The notes beneath the pieces are model-generated. The model had not been told where the DNA came from. It searched no databases and saw only the letters and a program-made list of their open reading frames with translations. Made by a program: the position numbers and the translations under genes. Shown here in pieces: positions 60,943-64,000 of a stretch of DNA of 64,000 nt. This DNA comes from an uncultured Bacteroidales bacterium (GTDB taxonomy: Bacteria; Bacteroidota; Bacteroidia; Bacteroidales; Bacteroidaceae): positions 39,387 to 103,386 of the forward strand of contig CADCNQ010000017.1 in NCBI GenBank assembly GCA_902802815.1, given 5' to 3'. The number at the start of each line of letters is the position of its first letter. Position 1 is the stretch's first letter.

Positions 60943-61382
60943 TAAAAATTGAAGACGCAATCTGTTTAGCAGCCAACGCCCATAAAGGCCAGAAAGACTT
61001 AGAGGGAAGTCCTTATATACTGCACCCTTTGAGAGTAGGAATGATGGGTCAGAACTACGAGGAAATGGTGACAGGTTTCTTGCACGATGTTGTGGAAGAT
61101 ACAGATATATCGTTTTCGCAGCTTGAAGAAAAGGGTGTAAGTGATGAGGTAATCGCAGCGTTGAAGTTGCTTACCAGAAACGATGGGGAAACGTATTGGG
61201 AATATGTTGAAAGGATAGCGAGGTCGGACAATAAGTTAGCTTTAAGAGTTAAGTTGAACGACCTTTCCCACAACCAGGAAAGAGGTAAGAAGTATGGTCA
61301 TTTTGATTTGGTGAAAAAACATGAGCGAGCATATGAGTACCTTGTCAAGTTGTTAAAAGGAGAAAAAGATGAAATGGGATAA
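60939..61382 (+). CDS. HD-domain (p)ppGpp-hydrolase-like protein
   Basis: 147 aa. HD-superfamily signature: AHKGQKDLEGSPYILHPLRVG near residues 15-35, GFLHDVVEDTD near 47-57 (HD pair), and VKLNDLSHNQ near 105. This order matches the hydrolase domain of RelA/SpoT and the stand-alone MESH1-type enzymes, with no synthetase domain. It would degrade (p)ppGpp or related nucleotides. It starts by an ATGA overlap with a 7-codon leader and converges on the sigma gene. Confidence 0.85.
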   Translation: MIKIEDAICLAANAHKGQKDLEGSPYILHPLRVGMMGQNYEEMVTGFLHDVVEDTDISFSQLEEKGVSDEVIAALKLLTRNDGETYWEYVERIARSDNKLALRVKLNDLSHNQERGKKYGHFDLVKKHERAYEYLVKLLKGEKDEMG

Positions 61383-61411
61383 GACCACAACTTTTTCTAT
61401 AACAAGAACGA

Positions 61412-61436
61412 AAAAAAGCCACCCGAAGGCGGCTCT
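61412..61436 (-). terminator. Terminator of the sigma-70 gene
   Basis: Minus strand: GAGCCGCC-TTCG-GGTGGCTTTTTTT. Confidence 0.85.
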
Positions 61437-61444
61437 TGTGCTGT

Positions 61445-62317
61445 TCATCCGAGGTGCTGTTTCAACAGGTCCCTGTAAGGTGACTTGCGGATTTTGATGA
61501 TAGCTTTTTCTCTAATCTGGCGTACTCGTTCTCTGGTAAGACCCAATTTCAGACCAACAGTATAAAGCGTTTCTTCGTTCTGTTCCAAACCGAATGTGCT
61601 GCAGAGGATTGTGGCTTCCTTGTCGTTGAGCAGAAGTCGGAAGACTTGTTTGATGTCGTCTGACAGTGATTTCCGATCCACTTCGTTGTCTGTCCCGTTG
61701 TCGTTGCTCAAGCAGTCGCCCACTGTTGTATCGCTATTTCCGTAGGCTGGTGTGCTTGTTGACACGAAGTTATGCTTGCTGTTTAAGAGCGCGTTGGCAT
61801 GCTGTATGTCGATGCCGGCAAAGGCGGCGAACTCCTCTGCAGTAGGGTAGCGTTGTTCGCTTTGCATTGTCTCGTTGAGCAGGCGGTTGTACAGAAGCTG
61901 TTGGGAGATGACGTGCTGTGGCTTGCGAATCGTCTGTCCGTGTTCCGATACTGCCTGTTGGATTGCCTGCCGTATCCACCACACGGCAAAGGAGATGAAT
62001 TTGATGCCGCGCGTCTCGTCGAATCTCTCAGCGGCTCGGATAAGCCCGATGTTGCCCTCGGAGATGATGTCTGCCATTTCCATGTTCGCCTGTTTGTAAT
62101 GGTTTGCCACCGTGATGACGAAGCGCAGGTTAGCCTCAACAAGGCGCTGTTTTGCCAGTTCGCCTTCATCTCCGCCTTCTCGGATGGTGCGCGCCAGTTG
62201 TCTCTCTTCTTCCTCTGTCACTTGGCTGTAGTGCTTGACATCGCGCAGGTACTTTTCTACTGACACGGAATCGCGTTCCGTGATGCTCTGTGTACTTTTG
62301 AATTGTCTGATAGGCAT
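61445..62317 (-). CDS. Sigma-70 family factor (RpoD/RpoS-like paralog)
   Basis: 290 aa from the ATG at 62317 (MPIRQFKSTQS); the frame continues upstream to 62392 but without family similarity. Regions: 1.2 (SVEKYLRDVKHYSQ), 2 (EGNIGLIRAAERFDETRGIKFISFAVWWIRQAIQQAV), 3 and 4 (LTRERVRQIREKAI). Size fits the short primary sigma factor of Bacteroidetes. However, the stretch after region 2 (SEHGQTIRKPQHVIS) differs clearly from the canonical Bacteroidetes RpoD sequence, so it is probably a second, alternative factor. Its own terminator follows; the HD-domain gene converges on it. Confidence 0.82.
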   Translation of the reverse strand: MPIRQFKSTQSITERDSVSVEKYLRDVKHYSQVTEEEERQLARTIREGGDEGELAKQRLVEANLRFVITVANHYKQANMEMADIISEGNIGLIRAAERFDETRGIKFISFAVWWIRQAIQQAVSEHGQTIRKPQHVISQQLLYNRLLNETMQSEQRYPTAEEFAAFAGIDIQHANALLNSKHNFVSTSTPAYGNSDTTVGDCLSNDNGTDNEVDRKSLSDDIKQVFRLLLNDKEATILCSTFGLEQNEETLYTVGLKLGLTRERVRQIREKAIIKIRKSPYRDLLKQHLG

Positions 62318-62392
62318 AACGTGTTTTAGGTTAAAAAATGAATGGTATCCATATATATGTGATTTTTGTGACAAACAAATGTTCCCGTACAT

Positions 62393-62658
62393 ATATTAAT
62401 TTATACGATGAGCAAATGTTGAAACCGCTCGGAACAGGCTATAAATGGGGCTTTTGAGTGATTTTTTTAATAAGATTTTGTTGATAAACGGGTAAATGGA
62501 TGTTTTTGAAAAAAAATGAAAAAAAATCGCTTAAATACTTGTTTTTGCAAAATCTGTGCTTAAAACTTGCCGACAGATGCAATGCGTGGATTCTGTCTAC
62601 TACAAGAGAAAAAGTCACCTTCGCGTTGGCTTTTCTTTGTTATATCAATAAAAAAACG
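62393..62658. other. AT-rich intergenic region
   Basis: Divergent spacer between the sigma gene and the RhuM-like gene. It has poly-A/T runs but no supported gene and no obvious minus-strand -7 box. Confidence 0.5.
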
Positions 62659-62667
62659 TATCTTTGC
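62659..62667 (+). promoter_or_regulatory. -7 box for the RhuM-like gene
   Basis: TATCTTTGC, 36 bp before the ATG at 62704. Confidence 0.7.
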
Positions 62668-62703
62668 AGTGGATTTTCAGAAAAAAAGGCTATTTAGAAC
62701 TAT

Positions 62704-63729
62704 ATGGCAGAGAGACATCTGATTAGAAACAGTACGGCAGAGTTTCTTATTTTCCAATTAGAGGGAAAGGAACAAGGCGTTGAGGTATACTATAAGGATA
62801 AGACCGTATGGTGTACTCAGAAAGCTATGGGGATGCTCTTCGACTGCTCTTCGGATAATGTAGGACTTCACTTGAAGAATATTTTTGCAAGCGGTGAACT
62901 GTCAAAGGATTCAGTTACCGAGAAAATCTCGGCTACTGCCTCTGACGGGAAAAACTATATGATGCAGTTCTACAACCTCGATGCCATTATCAGCGTTGGC
63001 TATAGGGTGAATTCTGTCCGTGCAACACAGTTCCGCCAATGGGCAACCAGCGTCCTTCGCGAGTTCGCTATCCGAGGCTATGTGCTTGACAGGAAACGAA
63101 TGGAGAACGGCACATTCCTGGGCGAGGACTACTTCGAGCACCTGTTGGCAGAGATACGGGAAATACGTCTCTCCGAACGACGTTTCTATCAGAAATTGAC
63201 AGATATATACGCCACAGCCGTTGACTACAACCGCGATGCTCCTACGACGAGACTTTTCTTTAAGATGATGCAGAACAAGATGCACTATGCAGTTCACAGG
63301 CATACAGCTGCTGAGTTGATTATGGAGCGGGCTGATGCCGAGCAGGAACACATGGGATTGACTACGTGGGAAAATGCTCCTGACGGAAAAATTGTGAAAA
63401 CTGATGTCTCAATCGCCAAGAACTATTTGAAGCAAGGAGAATTGGAGGACATGGGTCAGTTGGTGAACGGTGTGCTGGAATTGGCAGAACGCATGGCCAA
63501 GCGTCATATCCCCATGACGATGGAGGACTGGGCCAAGCAGATAGACACCATATTGGCAGCTGGCAGAAACGAAGTGCTGCAAACCGCAGGAAATGTTACT
63601 GCAGAGGAAGCAAAGGAACATGCGGAGACGGAATTTGAGAAATATCGTATTATTCAGGACCGTCTGTTCCAAAGTGACTTCGACAGATATCTGGGAGCTT
63701 TGCCGTTTGAAGAAGAAGGGAAAATGTAA
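62704..63729 (+). CDS. RhuM-family (virulence RhuM/Fic-associated) protein
   Basis: 341 aa. The family starts with an N-terminal DNA-binding-like region: GVEVYYKDKTVWCTQKAMGMLFDCSSDNV, HLKNIFASGEL and YNLDAIISVGYRVNS, RATQFRQWAT, which identify RhuM. A long charged helical C-terminal half follows (ERRFYQKLTDIYATAVDY). RhuM proteins are cytoplasmic and common on mobile elements; despite the name the function is unknown, and several are linked to defence islands or Fic/DOC genes. No companion gene is visible here. The window ends 271 bp later. Confidence 0.88.
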   Translation: MAERHLIRNSTAEFLIFQLEGKEQGVEVYYKDKTVWCTQKAMGMLFDCSSDNVGLHLKNIFASGELSKDSVTEKISATASDGKNYMMQFYNLDAIISVGYRVNSVRATQFRQWATSVLREFAIRGYVLDRKRMENGTFLGEDYFEHLLAEIREIRLSERRFYQKLTDIYATAVDYNRDAPTTRLFFKMMQNKMHYAVHRHTAAELIMERADAEQEHMGLTTWENAPDGKIVKTDVSIAKNYLKQGELEDMGQLVNGVLELAERMAKRHIPMTMEDWAKQIDTILAAGRNEVLQTAGNVTAEEAKEHAETEFEKYRIIQDRLFQSDFDRYLGALPFEEEGKM

Positions 63730-63761
63730 AATGTAGAATGGAGAATGGAGAATGTAAAATG

Positions 63762-63793
63762 AAGGCTACTGATTTTTTCAGCAGCCTTTTTTT
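63762..63793 (+). terminator. Terminator after the RhuM-like gene
   Basis: AAGGCTACTGA...TCAGCAGCCTTT with one mismatch, followed by T-run. Confidence 0.8.
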
Positions 63794-63806
63794 GTTTCGC
63801 GATATG

Positions 63807-63815
63807 TATATTTGC
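63807..63815 (+). promoter_or_regulatory. Possible -7 box of a gene beyond the window
   Basis: TATATTTGC fits TAnnTTTG, but no start codon in range is convincing. Confidence 0.35.
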
Positions 63816-63821
63816 GGGGCA

Positions 63822-63858
63822 GGTAAACCCTAGGCAAGGACTTGGCAAGGACTTGTGA
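63822..63858. repeat. GGTAAACC-GGCAAGG repeat, second site
   Basis: GGTAAACCCTAGGCAAGGACTTGGCAAGGACTTG has the same start as the block at 18129, about 45 kb away. Confidence 0.7.
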
Positions 63859-64000
63859 TTCCATCTGCCTTCATCCATCATCCCTCATCCTTCAGCCATC
63901 TGTAGGAAGGTCGTTCCGCCGTCGTTCGTATATGCAAGGAAGGTGCAAGTAAAGGATAAGTTCCATTTTCGCATCTTCGCAGACTACTCTTTTATTTTTA

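Overview
The window looks like a chromosomal segment of a Bacteroidales bacterium, most likely Prevotellaceae (inferred from gene content and signals, not from a database search). Promoters are of the Bacteroidetes type (TAnnTTTG at -7, TTTG near -33) and Shine-Dalgarno sites are largely absent. Typical families include carboxynorspermidine decarboxylase NspC, BspA-type leucine-rich repeats, C10 and M6 secreted proteases, and small periplasmic DUF families (DUF4923, DUF5020, DUF4494).

Layout. 1-4.4 kb: partial class III fructose-1,6-bisphosphatase (minus), then a plus-strand run of Omp85-like barrel, PCMD-type protein and nspC. 4.4-5 kb: a tRNA operon (Gly-GCC, Leu-CAG, Leu-GAG) preceded by two truncated tRNA-Gly copies. 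5-9.2 kb (minus): serine hydrolase, GH43 with CBM6, secreted esterase. 9.2-12 kb: a decayed strip with simple repeats, an IS1380-family transposase remnant, a Gate-domain membrane protein broken by a 14-bp tandem duplication, and leftover ends of a GNAT and a ZIP gene. 12-18 kb: an AT-rich island of six unfamiliar genes (unknown 350-aa protein, BspA-LRR protein, DUF2971 protein, TPR protein, two small membrane proteins); this is the best candidate for an undescribed system. 18.3-20.7 kb: OmpA lipoprotein, rplU-rpmA-queH. 20.7-30.8 kb (minus): yggS, two nucleobase permeases around a Tsx-like outer-membrane protein, DUF4494, YgiQ, a small unknown, a large amidase-like secreted protein, an acyltransferase. 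31-32.5 kb: two orphan small genes and tRNA-Ala. 32.6-38.9 kb: operon of one C10 and two M6 proteases.

38.9-41.6 kb (minus): pyrB-pyrI-glyA. 41.7-51.4 kb (plus): PBP1A, kdsB, a 14-repeat MORN protein, a branching enzyme with a lysine-rich tail, a membrane protein, an aminotransferase, a LolC/E-type permease. 51.5-57.7 kb (minus): DUF6250-PcRGLX protein, DUF4923 protein, valS. 57.8-60.3 kb: mazG facing an ECF-sigma operon whose first gene encodes little more than a signal peptide and a T9SS-like C-terminal segment. 60.9-63.7 kb: (p)ppGpp-hydrolase-like HD protein, an atypical sigma-70, and a RhuM-family protein.

Functional groups: envelope building (PBP1A, KdsB, PlsC-like, LolC/E-like, Omp85-like, OmpA), plant-polysaccharide use (GH43, esterase, PcRGLX), nucleobase uptake plus pyrimidine synthesis, and extracellular proteolysis. 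Intergenic DNA is unusually rich in short tandem repeat families that recur at distant sites. All family calls come from reading motifs; no search was run.
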